DNA of 64,000 nt from Microcyclospora pomicola (taxonomy: Eukaryota > Ascomycota > Dothideomycetes > Capnodiales): the NCBI GenBank assembly GCA_002786065.1, contig NHNY01000018.1, positions 310,001 to 374,000 on the forward strand. Reading direction: 5' to 3'. A program made the translations under genes and the position numbers. A model generated the notes under the pieces. That model was given only the letters and a program-made list of their open reading frames with translations, was not told the DNA's origin and made no database searches. Positions 9,931 through 22,211 of this stretch are shown piece after piece (within the stretch, counting starts at the first letter, position 1; the number at the start of each line of letters is the position of its first letter).

Positions 9931-12900
9931 ATGGAACACCGAGGTGGATGGCTGCCAAGCGGCGCGCATCCGCCCAACGGCCCTGAGCAGAACCACGGAC
10001 AACCCACCTCGCGACCTGGAGGGGCCTTTGGGTGAGCTTCCTTCCATTGCTATAGCCTAACTTCGCATTCCTGGTTGGAGATGGCTTACTGACTTGCTTG
10101 GTGTGCTTAGACCTTCGACTCCTCAACAGCATCAACCGCAACAGACCTCTCCGCCCGGCCCTGCTGGTCTCCCTGCTTCCAGCCAACCTTTTCATCCATT
10201 ACACCAAGCTCACGGGCTCGCAAGTCTTGCTAGCATCAGCCAACACAATCGATCTTCCCCGCGCCAACCCGGGCCAGCACAACGACCTGACGGCAGTCAA
10301 GCACAACAGCCGCAAGGCCCTGGGTTCTCCCTCCCTGGGCTCAGCCAAGCGACTGGTCAAGCCATGGACCGGGAAAGAGCACGTGAAGATCAGATTCACA
10401 TCAAGGAGGAGGAAGATCGTCGTCACCGCGAGCAAGAGCGTCAAAGACTGGAGCAGCTGCCACAACACCAAGGCTTGGGAGGTTCCTCACATCTACATCA
10501 GCCGGTCGCTGTCGGCCCACGAACGGCACACGGACCTAACGGAATACTTGGTAATCAGGGCCTGGCGGCACAACACCAGATGTCGATGGGCGTGCCTAAT
10601 GGCCCTGGTAACATTTTTGGTGGTGGTCCTGTACAACCAGCCGGGCAGCCACAAGGACCCAATCCACAAATGCAGCCTGGCTTGTTGATGCCGTTTGGTG
10701 CGCCTGGTGTGCAGCAAGCGCCGCCGCAACAGAACGGTCAAGGACAAGGCCAGCAGCCGATCTTGAACGATGCACTGAGCTACCTCGACCAAGTGAAGGT
10801 CCAGTTCGTAGATCACCCAGATGTTTATAACAGATTCCTGGACATCATGAAGGACTTCAAGTCTGGAGCGATAGACACTCCAGGAGTGATTGGCCGAGTC
10901 AGCACACTTTTCGCTGGTAATCCAGAGCTGATTCAAGGATTTAACACATTCCTGCCCCCTGGATACAGGATCGAGTGTGGTGCTGGAGATGATCCCAATG
11001 CGATCAGGGTGACCACGCCGGCAGGAACTACAATACAGTCCATGCCACAGCCACTGCCCTTGGGTAGAATGGAAGGACCTGAGGAAATGAGACCAGCCAA
11101 TGGCACATATACACCACAGCCAGGTCAAAGTGCACAGATGATGTTCAGCCCAAGTGGAAGGCCAGTCGGCCCGGCAGCTCCAGCTCAGCATCATCACCTC
11201 TCACCTCTAGAAGCGGCTCGTCAACAAGAACAACAAGCCATGCATCAACAAGAACAACGAGGCGTGACTTCTTTGTCAAGCGCCGTTTCGGCCGCAACCG
11301 GAGCCGCTGGTATGCGAGCAGGTATATCACCACGAGCAACCCCATTACCTGGACAGGATATGGCTGCCATCGAAGCCCAAGCCATGAAAGAAGGTGGCCG
11401 ACCACCAGTGGAGTTCAATCACGCCATTTCATACGTCAACAAAATTAAGGTATGTGTCTTCGTCAGCAGTGTGTCTTCATGAGAAACTTGTCTTCGCAAC
11501 ACACCACAGGGCTTGAGGCATTGTTTATAAGCAAAAAGTGTCTTCACGACAAATCTGTCTTCACGCAATAGCACATATACACTGACACCCATTCCCCTTA
11601 GAACCGCTTCGCTCAACAGCCAGACATCTACAAACAATTCCTCGAGATTCTGCAAACATACCAGCGTGAATCGAAACCCATCCAGGACGTCTACAGCCAA
11701 GTGACTCGACTTTTCAGCACTGCACCAGACCTCCTCGAAGATTTTAAGCAATTTCTCCCGGAATCTGCAGCACACGCCAAAGCAGCGGAACGCGCTCGAC
11801 TTCAAGCCGAAGAAAACGTCATGCTGTCCGATCTTCGAAGCAACAATTATGGTGGCAGTCCGACTGTGTCCCGTGAAGTCAACGTTGGCACGCCCAACCA
11901 TGGCCGTGGGCTGCCACCAGTCGGAAATTTCGCGCCTACTCCAATCTCGAAAGACAACAAGAGGAAGCGCGGCGAGCGTCAAGGTACTGTCGGCAGCATT
12001 GCAGATGGTGCGCCTGGTGCCGCAAACGGCAAGGCAGCCGTCAACAATACTCAGCACAAGCGCGCCAAGGGTCCAGGTGTCAGCATGGCCCGTTCGAATG
12101 AGCCGCCACCTACATCTCCTACCTTGATTCCCGCGCTCCCGCGGCCACTACCACCTACCACCACCATGGCCGCTACGACGGATGAGCTGGCATTCTTCGA
12201 TCGTGTCAAGAAAGCACTTGGGAACAAGAACCTCATGAACGAGTTCCTGAAGCTGTGCAACCTCTTCAATCAAGATTTGATCGACCGTACAGCTCTGGTC
12301 TACAGGGTGCGCTCCTTCCTTGGCGGATATCCAGATCTCATCAAATTTTTCGAAGACTTCCTCGGCTACACTGGGGAGGACCAGGATTACGAAAACATGG
12401 CCAGGACCAACCTGGGTCGCGTCAGCCTCAGCAACTGCCGAGGTCTTGGTCCAAGCTACCGCCTATTGCCCAAGCGAGAGCGTCAAAAGCCATGCAGTGG
12501 GCGTGATGAGCTTTGCAATTCCGTGCTCAACGACGAATGGGCATCACACCCCACATGGGCATCTGAGGATTCTGGTTTCATCTCGCATCGCAAGAACGTC
12601 CACGAGGAAGGCCTTCACAGGATCGAGGAAGAACGACATGACTACGATTACAATATCGAAACATGCGCTCGAACCATTCAGCTCTTGGAGCCCCACGCAC
12701 AACAGCTCAGACGTCTCAATGACATTGAGCAGCGGCAGTTCCAGCTACCTGCGGGTCTCGGCGGCCAAAGTGAGACCATCTACAAACGTGTGATCGCGAA
12801 GGTCTATGGTCGGGAGAAGGGTTCAGAAGTCATCGAGAACCTGCACCGAACCCCATACTTGGTCATCCCGATTCTGTTGAACAGACTGAAAGAGCGACTG

Positions 12901-14883
12901 GAATCATGGAAGATGGCTCAGCGTGAATGGGAGAAGGTCTGGCGGGAGCAGACGCAACGAATGTTCTGGAGATCCCTTGACCATCAGGCAGCCAGTGCTG
13001 GTAAGAACGACAAACGCCAATTCCAGTCCAAACTTCTGCAGAATGAAATCTCGGTCAAACACGAGGAGATGCAGCGACAGAACTTCGCGACTCCTGGCGT
13101 CTTGAAGAAGCCACAGATGGAATTCCAATTCGATGATCTGTCTGTTGTGGTTGATGCCACGATGCTTGTGCTGACACATGTGGAATTCTCTCTTTCCACA
13201 GACCAGCCTCGCCTAGCTCCTTTTGTCAAGGAATTCGTCATCACATTACTTGGGCTGGACGCCGAGAAGTTCAATGAGGAGTTGAGAACAAAGTTACGTG
13301 GCGACTTCGCGACGGATGATGCTGGCGATGAGATTTCATCTGGTGCTGACGACGCGGCTTCAATACAATCGCGCAGACCCAATGGTCGCGGAGGCAACCT
13401 TCTGAGAACTGCACTGCACCAACAGAGTAAAGGTGGCCGCGTCGGACGCAAAGAAAGAGAAGGTAGCATGGCTTCCGCCAGCCGTGCAAGCACTCCCGAA
13501 GCCGCCTCTGTGGCTGCCGACGATGACATGGCGATCGACGGACCGGCCGACAAAGACTCAGGTTCTGAGAAACAGATCAATCAATGGCTCGACCACCCGC
13601 TTGGCAAGACCAATCAAGGCCGTCACATCGACCCGAATGAACCTCAGAAGCGAGATGTATACCGTTTGTGGGCGAATGGAACTCTGTACTGCTTTGTTCG
13701 CATGATCGTCACTCTGTATGAGCGTCTCTGCAGGCTCAAACAGGCGGAAGCAGAAGTGGCCGCAGTCGTCAGGACTGCAAGAAAAGATAAGCCAGCCATG
13801 GAACTGGGTATCATCGACAAGGTGCCTTCGGATTTCTTCAACCTCGACTCTTCGGAGACCTACTACGAGCAGATGCTACGCAAATTCGGAGATGTTCTGA
13901 AACAGGAAGCCGAGTTCAGCGATGTCGAAGACGTGCTCCGCCGGTACTACCTCCACTCAGGTTATCCTATGTACGCTTTCGAGAAAATTGTCGCCGCCAT
14001 CTCAAGATATGGCACTCAGATCGTGAATGGCGACAGCAAAGAGCGAAGCTTCGAGATCTGGCAGCAATTCAAGAAGGATCGCGCCCGTGAGTCAATCACA
14101 GCGTCACAGCAAACGGAGTACCGTAAGGCAGTTGAGAAGATGGTCAAAGACCAGGAACTGTACAGGGTCGACTGGGTAAGTTGGAAGAGCACTGTGTACG
14201 GAGATCCATCACTGACCACCGACCAGGACCAGAGGAAGTTCTCTCTCGCCCTCTACTACGCAAAGAAGGACGAGTTACATCTTATGGATGGCGTAACACC
14301 TATGGACGCGGATAACAGATGGCGTGCATACATTGCATCATATTCGACCGTGGAACCCACCGATGGTGTTGACACCAGCAGCCTTGCGAACCCGATCCTG
14401 TCTCGCAACGTCCGACTTGCTGGCATTGATCCTAACAGCACCTCATACCCACCATCGCCACCACTGCAAAGCAACGAAGCCTTCGACAACACTTCACCGT
14501 CGGTCGAGAAGCTCGTGAACCGCTTTGCTGCTGCCAAAGCTGATGAGAACTTGGTACTGCGAATCTCTGTCGATGCGTACAAGCCGGTCTTCGAACCTCG
14601 ATCGTACGAGACATGGATTCAGCCCATCGGCGAACGCGAGGGGGGCGAAAGCGGCATCGAAGAGATGCAGGAAGATCTCCAGCACCATGATGAGGTTATG
14701 CGAGAGAAGTACGTCTTGAACAACGAGGCCATGGTGGACCTCAGCAAAGAGGAGGTGGAGAAGAGGAATGAGATTTTCACGAACATGTGTGGGGCAAGCA
14801 CGTCTTCGAACGATGCTGATGCTGAGAGTGCCGCAATGGCCGTCGAGGCTTCGGCCGGCGACAAGATGGATGTCGAGATGTGA
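9931..14883 (+). CDS. SIN3: Transcriptional corepressor SIN3
   Basis: Three exons, 9931-10031, 10111-11449 and 11602-14883, predict 1573 aa (yeast Sin3 is 1536). SIN3 is the scaffold of the Rpd3/HDAC corepressor complexes in the nucleus. After a Gln/Pro-rich N terminus come three paired amphipathic helix domains: PAH1 from about residue 252 ([12 protein letters not shown]), PAH2 from about 468 (AISYVNKIK joined to [10 protein letters not shown] across intron 2) and PAH3 from about 674 ([11 protein letters not shown]). The HDAC-interacting domain follows (about 790-900; [10 protein letters not shown]), then a Sin3 C-terminal domain. Intron 2 cuts PAH2 in half, so correct splicing is needed for that repressor-binding fold. 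The start ATG is followed by [11 protein letters not shown] and the first intron donor GTGAGC. Confidence 0.93.
11450..11601 (+). other. SIN3 intron 2 with repeated TGTCTTC
   Basis: This 152-bp intron, well above the usual size here, carries five copies of TGTCTTC within about 110 bp (near 11455, 11470, 11488, 11539 and 11556), several followed by A or G and C. It may be a decayed microrepeat or a splicing-enhancer-like tract; function is not shown. Confidence 0.5.
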
Positions 14884-15654
14884 TGATGGAGTGACTGGGC
14901 GGTATCTTAATTCTATTTTTCTTGCTCGATTATCGCGTGGAGCAGATTTCTTGGTATTGAACCAATTCAGGCTTGAGCCCAAACAACACACTGGAAGTTA
15001 CGTCTCTTGTATGTTCCCGTGCTCGTTGATGTCACGCTGTTGATCACCGTTCAGCTCCTGCCGCATGTGAATTAGCAGCTTCTGGCATCCTGTCGTCAGA
15101 GTTCTTCCGGCTGAATAGATCGATGCAGCTTCTGTACGATGTACATGACATCCGATTAGCCGACGCAGGTATGATCTCCCCTGGATTTCCAATATGCATC
15201 TGCTTTAGGCGCATTCCGGCCGCATTTCCCATTCCCCGCATGCTCGACATCACCTCGACTCCACCATTTGCCGCTCAAGCCAACGTCGATCTCTTCTCCA
15301 CAGATGTCCCGAGCCTCTCGTGGCTACATCACCCCGAATTCCGTGCAGTGTCTGCCATGATGGATCAGCAGTCACGGCTCCACAGCCATGTAGCGGTATC
15401 CTGAAAGCGGAGCAGCTCTCACGGCTCCACAAGTCGCCGAAGCATACTGGACTGCCCACTCATAGCACATGGGACCTGTGAGAAGGATCAAGTACCTCCT
15501 CCCTCGTATGGATAATCTACCTTTCGGCAAAAAAGTGGTAGGTATCTATATGTAAGGCGACGATCATACGAAAGTTTTCTTCGTCTTTCTCCCCGTCTCT
15601 GGACATTCTGCGTTATACTTCCCATTTTCCTTCAGCAGTCTTGACTTCATCGCG
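14884..15654. other. SIN3 / GH51 intergenic region
   Basis: The 771 bp hold the SIN3 3' region and the promoter of the arabinofuranosidase gene. Short open frames around 15040-15460 on both strands have no family resemblance I can see. I could not identify a carbon-repression (CreA) site pair with confidence. Confidence 0.4.
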
Positions 15655-17920
15655 ATGCTGTCGAAGTACGTTGCCGTTTCTACAGCGGTGCTGAATGCTG
15701 CCGTGCAGGCTGTGGAGTTCTCGGTGGCTTCTACAGGAGGCAATGCAACGAGTCCTTATCAGTATGGATTGATGTTTGAGGTAAGATCTGACGTGTTCAT
15801 GCTTTGGTCTATTGTGGGCTCTTGAGTGAATCCAGGGCTAATTTGTCAATTGTGATTGCGAAGGACATCAACAACTCTGGCGATGGTGGTGTGTATGCAG
15901 AGTTGATACAGAATCGGGCGTTCCAGGGCGATGAGGTAAGTGGGCCACAAACAACGATCTGAAGATGTAATATGCTGATGGAAGAACCAGATCTTCCCTA
16001 AGAATCTGGACTACTGGAATCCTCTCGGTGGTGCCTCTATCAAGCTGCAGAACCTCTCTACACCCTTGTCAGCAGCATTGACAACATCCTTGGAAGTGTC
16101 CGGTGGCAAGGGAGACGATAGCGTTGGCTTCTCGAATGTGGGCTTCTGGGGCTTCCCGGTCGTGGCATCATGGGAGTACAAGGGCTCTTTCTGGGTGTAT
16201 GGGAGTTTCAGTGGTGATATCGAAGTTTGTCTAGTCTCCAACGCCGACGAGAAGTTTGCAGAGACGTCTGTTCCAGTGTCTTCTACCACTTCCGATGGGT
16301 GGATGCAGTTCAACTACACTCTTCAGCCTACTATTGCGGCGCCAAACAGTAACAACACTTTGAACTTCACCTTCCCGGCTTCTGCTGCTGACGGATCAGT
16401 CAACTTCAACCTGCTCAGCTTGTTCCCGCCAACCTACAAGGGTCGTGACAATGGTCTGCGTATCGATCTCATGGAGGCCATGGCTGGACTTAATCCGTCT
16501 TTCTTCCGTATGCCTGGTGGCAACAATCTCGAGGGTCTCCAATCTCCCTATTGGTGGAACTGGACAAAGACCATCGGCCCCCTTGAAGGTCGCTCTGGGT
16601 ACCCCGGCACTTGGAGCTACGAGAACACTAACGGACTCGGTTTGATCGAGTACCTACTGTGGGCGCAAGATCTTGGTATGGAGCCTATTCTAGCCGTATG
16701 GTCAGGATTGTGGCTCGATGGAACCGTGGTACCGGAAGATCAACTCCAGCCTTACGTCGATGCTGCTCTGGATGAGATCGAATTCTGTATGGGCGATGCT
16801 TCTACGACCTGGGGTGCGCAGCGCGAGGCTCTTGGCTATGGCCCATTCCCGATCAAATTCGTTGAGATCGGGAATGAAGATTCTCTTAATGGGTGAGTAT
16901 CTTGGTACCCTCAACATGAACCAAGATTCAAGCTGACGTGTGCTACAGTGGCGCGACTTCCTACTCAGCATACCGCTACGCAGCTTTTGAGTCTGCTATC
17001 CTGGCCAAATATCCAGACATGAACCTCATTTCTTCATTCTTCGACGTCGGCCCCGTGACGCCTCCCAACGGTGCGTCGGGCGATTTCCACGAGTATGCCT
17101 TGCCAAGCCAAATGGCCAGCCAATTCGGCTACTTTGACAACTACACCTCGGAGAACAAAGTCTTGATCGGAGAATACGCAGTAGTAGAGTATGATGCTCC
17201 GGGCGTCACGTCTGTATCGTTCGCTGCCGGTTCACCGCGAGCTTACGTGCCGTTCTGGTATGGCTCGGTCGCAGAGGCGGTTTTCCTGCTCGGTGCAGAG
17301 CGGAATTCGGATAAGATGATCGGTGCCTCGTACGCGCCCTCTTTCATGAACTGGAATCGATGGGAATGGATCCCAGTAAGTTAATCGTCGTACCCCTGCC
17401 CACCCAGCCTCAACCATGCTGACTCTCTCTCCCTGCCCAGAACCTGATCCAGTACGACGCCGACCCAGCGCACACCACCCTCGGCACGAGCTACTACATG
17501 ATCCAGCTCCTCTCCGGCACGCGCATCACGCAGAACCTCCCCATGACGCTGTCCGCCGACACATCCTTCGATCCCGCCTTCTGGGTCGCCGGCACCACGG
17601 CCTCGGGCTCGCACGTCGTCAAAGCCGCCGTGTACAACAGCTCCGCCGCCGTGCCGTTCCGCGTCTCGTTTGACGGCGTGCGTCGCGGTGCGAGCGCAAA
17701 GCTCACGTACCTGACCGCGCCGATGAACGCGACGAATCCCGTGGGCGGGAACGTGGTCGAGACGCATACGGAGGTGGTGCGCGCGGGTCGTGATGGGAGC
17801 TTTAGCTTCACGTTACCGGAGTGGAGCGTTGCGGTGTTGGAGACGGAGGTGGCGCAGCGGTGGGGTCATGGTGGTGGGTGGTATGGTCTTGGTGAGAAGC
17901 ATGGCTCGGGCGGCTGGTAG
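15655..17920 (+). CDS. Secreted alpha-L-arabinofuranosidase, GH51
   Basis: Five exons, 15655-15780, 15864-15935, 15991-16892, 16949-17375 and 17441-17920, give 668 aa. GH51 enzymes release terminal arabinose from arabinoxylan and arabinan, a plant cell-wall saccharification step. A hydrophobic N terminus (MLSKYVAVSTAVLNAAVQA) looks like a weak signal peptide. The family opening PYQYGLMFEDINNSGDGGVYAE spans exons 1-2. The catalytic acid/base is Glu362 in EIGNED and the nucleophile Glu442 in LIGEYA. Many Asn-X-Ser/Thr sites fit secretion. Exon 3 ends inside the NGG after the acid/base motif, joined in phase. The last exon is richer in G+C than the others. Confident in family; exact substrate is inferred. 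Confidence 0.92.
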
Positions 17921-18109
17921 ATAGGGATGGCATTTGAGCTTGGGGACGGTTGCAAGTGAGCCGTGACTATCGTGATGGCCAAACGAATGTAGCACGATGA
18001 AGATGAAGATGATATATGCGTTGTATGCCTTGTGGCCGATCGTATGCACTGAGCTCATCTAGCTTCTATGTACCCCAATGACTTTGACCCCTATTCAACA
18101 GTGCACAAT

Positions 18110-19498
18110 TCAAGTCTGATGGTTCGCCCCACGTCCATCCGCGACCTTTACAACACCCAGCTCGTCTGCTGTACTCTCTAACAGCTCCGCCGATACAGGT
18201 TCCGCTTGCACCGCCTGCGCCTTGAAGTCCTGTAGATTCTGCGGTTCGCGCAACGCCTGCGTGTTCCGCACCACTCGGACCTCTGCTGCCCGAGTCAACT
18301 TGAGGTGCTGATGTGTCGCGCGTTCCGTTCCGGCCTCTTCACCGATACCCTCGTTGAGCTCCGCTCTGGACGATTCCTGCGTCTTCGCCATGGAGGCGTT
18401 GTAGTGCTCCGCCGTATCCTTAAGCACCGCTTGCATGGACGCCAGAACTTTCTCGGCGGCTTTCGCAAGCAACAGATCTGGTCCGGCGACGTCGTCTGGG
18501 CTGCGCCAGCTGGCTGTGTTCAGGAGACCAGCTTCCGCGGCGGCTTGTCGCAGTCGCGATACCATGAGCGCGGCGAACATATCGCCCGTTCCAGAGAACA
18601 TGATCGGCAGAGCAGGGATGGTGATACGGAAGAGGCGGGGCGCCATCGCGCTCGTCGCGCTCGAGCCGATGACGGATAGCTTCGCAGACGATGCAGAGTC
18701 CTCTGCGCTTGTCGTCGGCGTGCTGGCCGCGGTCGGCGGGAGCTTGATCGACGTAATGAGGACATGCGGCACGCGATGGACCTGATGCAGCTTCGTGATC
18801 GCTTGCGTCATGGTCGCCATATCGTGGATCTTGACGTCAGACAGCAGCTCGGCCTCGAACTGGTTCGGCAGGATCAGGTCCGCGTCGCGCACCAGCGACT
18901 TGTACACGGGGATCGTCTCCTCGGCGACGTAAATGCGGCCGTGATCGCCCATGACCGGATCCAGGACCCAGAAGAACGAGCCGGGTTTCGTCGCCGCTTT
19001 GGTCTTGAGCTCGCGCGCGATCTTGCCGACTTCTGACACCGTTGCGGCCGAGGGGCAGTAGCCTGAGAGCAGGACGTCGAAGTTGTCGAGACGGGCATCT
19101 TTCAGGCCTGCGTAGAGCTCGGCAATCTCATCGGGCGTCGTCTTGCGGCCTTTCACTCGTCGGTAGCCGACATGGTTGCCTGCAGGACACGAGTTGGTTC
19201 AATTGTTACATGGGGCCAGCAGTAGACTTTCACATACTGTAGTTGACGGTGTGGATAGCAGAGACTTCACATCCGAGACTTTGCATGCAAAACGTGGCCA
19301 TGGTATTACCCACATAGCTAAAGGAGGTCCTCGTCAGCGTCCAATCCAGGCTATCATGTCTGCGCCCCTTACCCGGAAGTCACCTTGTGCATTGATTAGC
19401 TATCATGTTTCTTCGCACAATGCAGCAATGAGTCCACCCACATGACTGGCAATGGCCAGAACGTGGGTCTCGGGGACCATATCATGTCCTCCCGCCAT
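18110..19498 (-). CDS. Pyridoxal/pyridoxine kinase with an 11-nt microexon
   Basis: Four exons on the minus strand, 19498-19442, 19383-19373, 19317-19238 and 19179-18110, give 405 aa. The enzyme phosphorylates vitamin B6 vitamers (ribokinase-like, yeast BUD16/BUD17 type). Exon 1 ends ...LAIASH. The 11-nt exon 2 plus the first base of exon 3 supplies V-T-S-G, and exon 3 continues YVGNTMATF, rebuilding the conserved SHVVxGYVGN active-site loop. Further marks are AIHTVNYSNH, LDPVMGDHGRIYV, LPNQFEAELL, and the late GTGDMFAAL anion hole with its catalytic Asp. All three introns (58, 55 and 58 bp) are phase-consistent. An alternative start is the ATG seven codons in. The C-terminal 100 residues are a less conserved extension. 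Confidence 0.88.
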
Positions 19499-19943
19499 GT
19501 TGTGTGGAGTATAACTTCGCAATGTTGTTCTTATGTGCTTACACGAACGAAGTACTGAAGGAACATGTACGAATGGAGTGCGGTCTTGGAGTATATGCGT
19601 GATGACATGCTACGGTAATTAATCTCATTCGTGCTGAGTCATACAAAACAAAGTGCTGGGAATCTGGCATGACTATGTACGACAGCATTCAGCATCGCTC
19701 GTGGTTTTCAGCCACCCCGTGATCATTCATAACCTTCAATCCCCTATACTTCAATCCCCTATATGCAAGACAGCCGTGCTCACGAAGCAGTACCGGCCAG
19801 AAGGCTTGTCGCACCCTTTGCGCTGCGTTCGCTGCATGATTTGGCATATCATCTCACAAACTCATTGTGTGGTTTGGCTACCGCACGATGCAGCAGTTCT
19901 CAAAGTCCTCGTTCACTATTCGGTGTTGCAGCACAGTGAACGT
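19499..19943. other. PCNA 3' / pyridoxal kinase promoter region
   Basis: The 445 bp hold the promoter of pyridoxal kinase and the 3' region of PCNA. A direct repeat of CTTCAATCCCCTATA occurs near 19735-19762. I see no gene. Confidence 0.45.
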
Positions 19944-20940
19944 CTACTCCTCATCACCGATCTGCAGAACGAAATCAGTAAATGTCAGTGTGCGTGGGAC
20001 AATCAGCAGACTTACCTTGGGAGCCAAATAGAAGCGCAGGAAGCTGTTGTTGCTCAAAGGGTATTCCACCAGCAGCGGTACCTCGTTGCTAAGGCACAAC
20101 TTGACCGTGGTGGAAAGATTGCTAGCCTTGCAGAAGTTGACGAGGTATTTGAGGGAAAAGGTGAGAGCCACAGGCTCGCTGAGGTTGATCTCTACATTCT
20201 TCTCCTCGTGCTCGACGTCTGTGTGTGACCGTAATGTGACCTTGCCGGATCCGATGTCGCCGTTGCAGTTGAAGCTCACTCCGTCCTTGGTACACTCGAT
20301 CGCCACTGTGCACATATCAGCATTTGCCCATATCTCTTCTGCAGGTCTCCCACTTACCAGACTCCGACAGCTGGCTGAGATCTTTGCAGATCCTCTGAAA
20401 CTCCGCACACGGCATGGAGATGGTCGCCGCATACTCGGTATCCGGAATGCCCAAATGCTCCTGATCGATATCCATGAGCTTGATATCATACTCAGCTATT
20501 CTGTCGCTGTCGGCGTTCTCAAACACCATGTTGACCGTGTCCGGGGCATCCTCCGCCTTGAGCGTGAGCACGTCCTCGTTGGCCGCGCACTTGAGCACTT
20601 TCTGCAGCGAGGCCAGGTTGATGCCGAGCGCGATGTTGCGGTCGCAGCGGAAGGGCGAGAAGGACTCGGATTTGAGCGTCATGGAGACCAGGGCGACGTG
20701 CGAGTTGTCCATGGCTTGCAGGGCGATGCCGGAGTCATTGCAGTCGAAGTTGCAGTCTTGGACGAGATCTTTGATCGCGTCGACCACCTATGCATCAGGC
20801 GCTGTCAGTCGTGGATCTCTCACGAGCATATACCTTGAGTGGCTCACCTTCTTCAGCAACGAAGCCTGATCTAGACGTGCTTCAAGCACTGTGACTCGGT
20901 GTTAGCACGATCCAGCGCGATGATGAAAAAATGACATACT
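19944..20940 (-). CDS. POL30: PCNA, DNA sliding clamp
   Basis: Five exons on the minus strand, 20940 (a single A), 20888-20848, 20787-20358, 20305-20016 and 19961-19944, give exactly 259 aa, the usual PCNA length. PCNA encircles DNA as a trimer and tethers polymerases delta and epsilon and repair factors. The N terminus [14 protein letters not shown], the DNA-facing Lys/Arg residues, the interdomain connector region and the C-terminal APKIGDEE are all present. The start codon itself is split: A in exon 1, TG in exon 2, with a 51-bp intron (GTATGT...CACAG, branch GCTAAC). No other ATG upstream of LEARLD is in frame. Other introns are 60, 52 and 54 bp. The last exon codes only IGDEE and stop. 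Confidence 0.94.
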
Positions 20941-21796
20941 GTTTGCGGTATTGTATGTCGAACTTTAAGGCGAGTGAATCACAAGGAGGATGCTTGGATA
21001 TCGTGGACAGGTGTGGTGCAGAGAGGATTGGTAGATATACAAACAAATGTTTCAATCGTGGCCCGTGTCGGTCTCTAAGAGGACGCGGGTCGCGCTGCCC
21101 CGCGTGTCAAATTCGTGTTGGATGTCTGCAGGCTAGATTGCAGTCACGTGGAGATTGTTTGAGTTGTCGAGCTCACACATGCACATATATGACATCGGAA
21201 ATGTGATCACGGGCACTCTTTATTCACATGACTTAGAACAAAGATAAGAGGACGATTTATCCCTGTCCAGCTGTAAGTCAAACACGAAAGCCATGTAGAT
21301 GCCAAACATAGTACATCCCATTATAAAAGCACATTTTGGTGCAGGACTGTGCATACACGCACCAAGAACGAATGTGCGGCACTCCATGGATCAATAGTAG
21401 TGCTCTAGTCTGTGTACGACTCCATATCTCGTAACATTTCGAATGTAGGCTTCAGCTTCGCCATACCAAAGGAAGCCGTTAGTCTACACGTGTCCCTCGA
21501 GAATACGGACTTTCCCAAGTCATATTCGCTCCGCGCTGTAAGCTTACAAGTCCCAGCTTGTGGACCATGATCTAGCTGATCACTCATTGGCCGCCGTAGT
21601 CTGGTCTTCTTCGAACGTCCTTAGTAGCCACAATGATTTCCCTGAAACCAACGGACCTGTGATCTTTGGCCGCTGTGGTCCACTTTGGCCACCCATGCCG
21701 GATCCAATAGGTCCTGGAAGTCGTCTGAGAGTAGCTCCGTGGCTCAATCCGTCTTGCTGCACGCTCCACCATCCCATAAATACCCCCTTCCCCCCT
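20941..21796. other. EMC6 3' / PCNA promoter region
   Basis: The 856 bp carry the PCNA promoter, with the ACGCG pair described separately, and the EMC6 3' end. No gene is apparent in the rest. Confidence 0.45.
21083..21105. promoter_or_regulatory. Inverted pair of ACGCG cores upstream of PCNA
   Basis: ACGCG occurs at 21083-21087, and its complement CGCGT at 21101-21105, about 145-165 bp upstream of PCNA exon 1. ACGCG is the core of the MluI cell-cycle box bound by MBF (Mbp1/Swi6) at fungal S-phase genes. Binding here is inferred. Confidence 0.45.
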
Positions 21797-22211
21797 TCAC
21801 GCCTTACAAAGCCCATAAAACAGCGTCCACGTCAGCACAAAGCTCATCAGTCCACCAAACAAATCCCCCGCCCACAGATCCCCCATCGGCCTAAAAAAGT
21901 ACGCTTTCGCATCACCTTCCGTCTTCAGCGCATAGATCAGCACCGAGACGACCGCGGTGCCGACGAGGTAGAAGATGAAGCCCGGGTAGGACTCGAGCCC
22001 GAGCGTGCCGGCGGCGACGCCGAAGAGCGATGCCGTCAGGGCGCGGATGTTGGAGACGGTCTGGGGGGAGGAGGTTAGGTTTGTTCTTTGGACGGGGGAA
22101 TGGAGGTGAGGTGATTGGGGGGCGGGAGGTGGCGGGGGAACTCACTCGTGCGTTGTGTTGGACGCTTTCTTGCACGACGGGCCTGATGGCGAGGTCGCGC
22201 TCGTCAATCAT
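21797..22211 (-). CDS. EMC6: ER membrane protein complex subunit 6
   Basis: Two exons, 22211-22146 and 22060-21797, separated by an 85-bp pyrimidine-rich intron, give 109 aa, the family's length. EMC6 is a core membrane subunit of the EMC insertase in the endoplasmic reticulum. The conserved N-terminal motif RPVVQESVQHNAR is followed across the splice by TVSNIRALTASLFGVAAG. Three hydrophobic segments follow (about residues 25-45, 48-65 and 87-107), the last with the family ending SFVLTWTLFYGL. The stop is the TGA at 21799-21797; a longer frame over this region in another phase is a shadow. Exon 2 ends CKA rather than the common VRA/VR, a minor difference. Confidence 0.88.

Noticed and set aside
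21580-21816. 78-codon minus-strand frame at the EMC6 3' end as an extension of EMC6
   Set aside because: It is in another phase; the EMC6 frame stops at 21797 after the conserved LTWTLFYGL segment.
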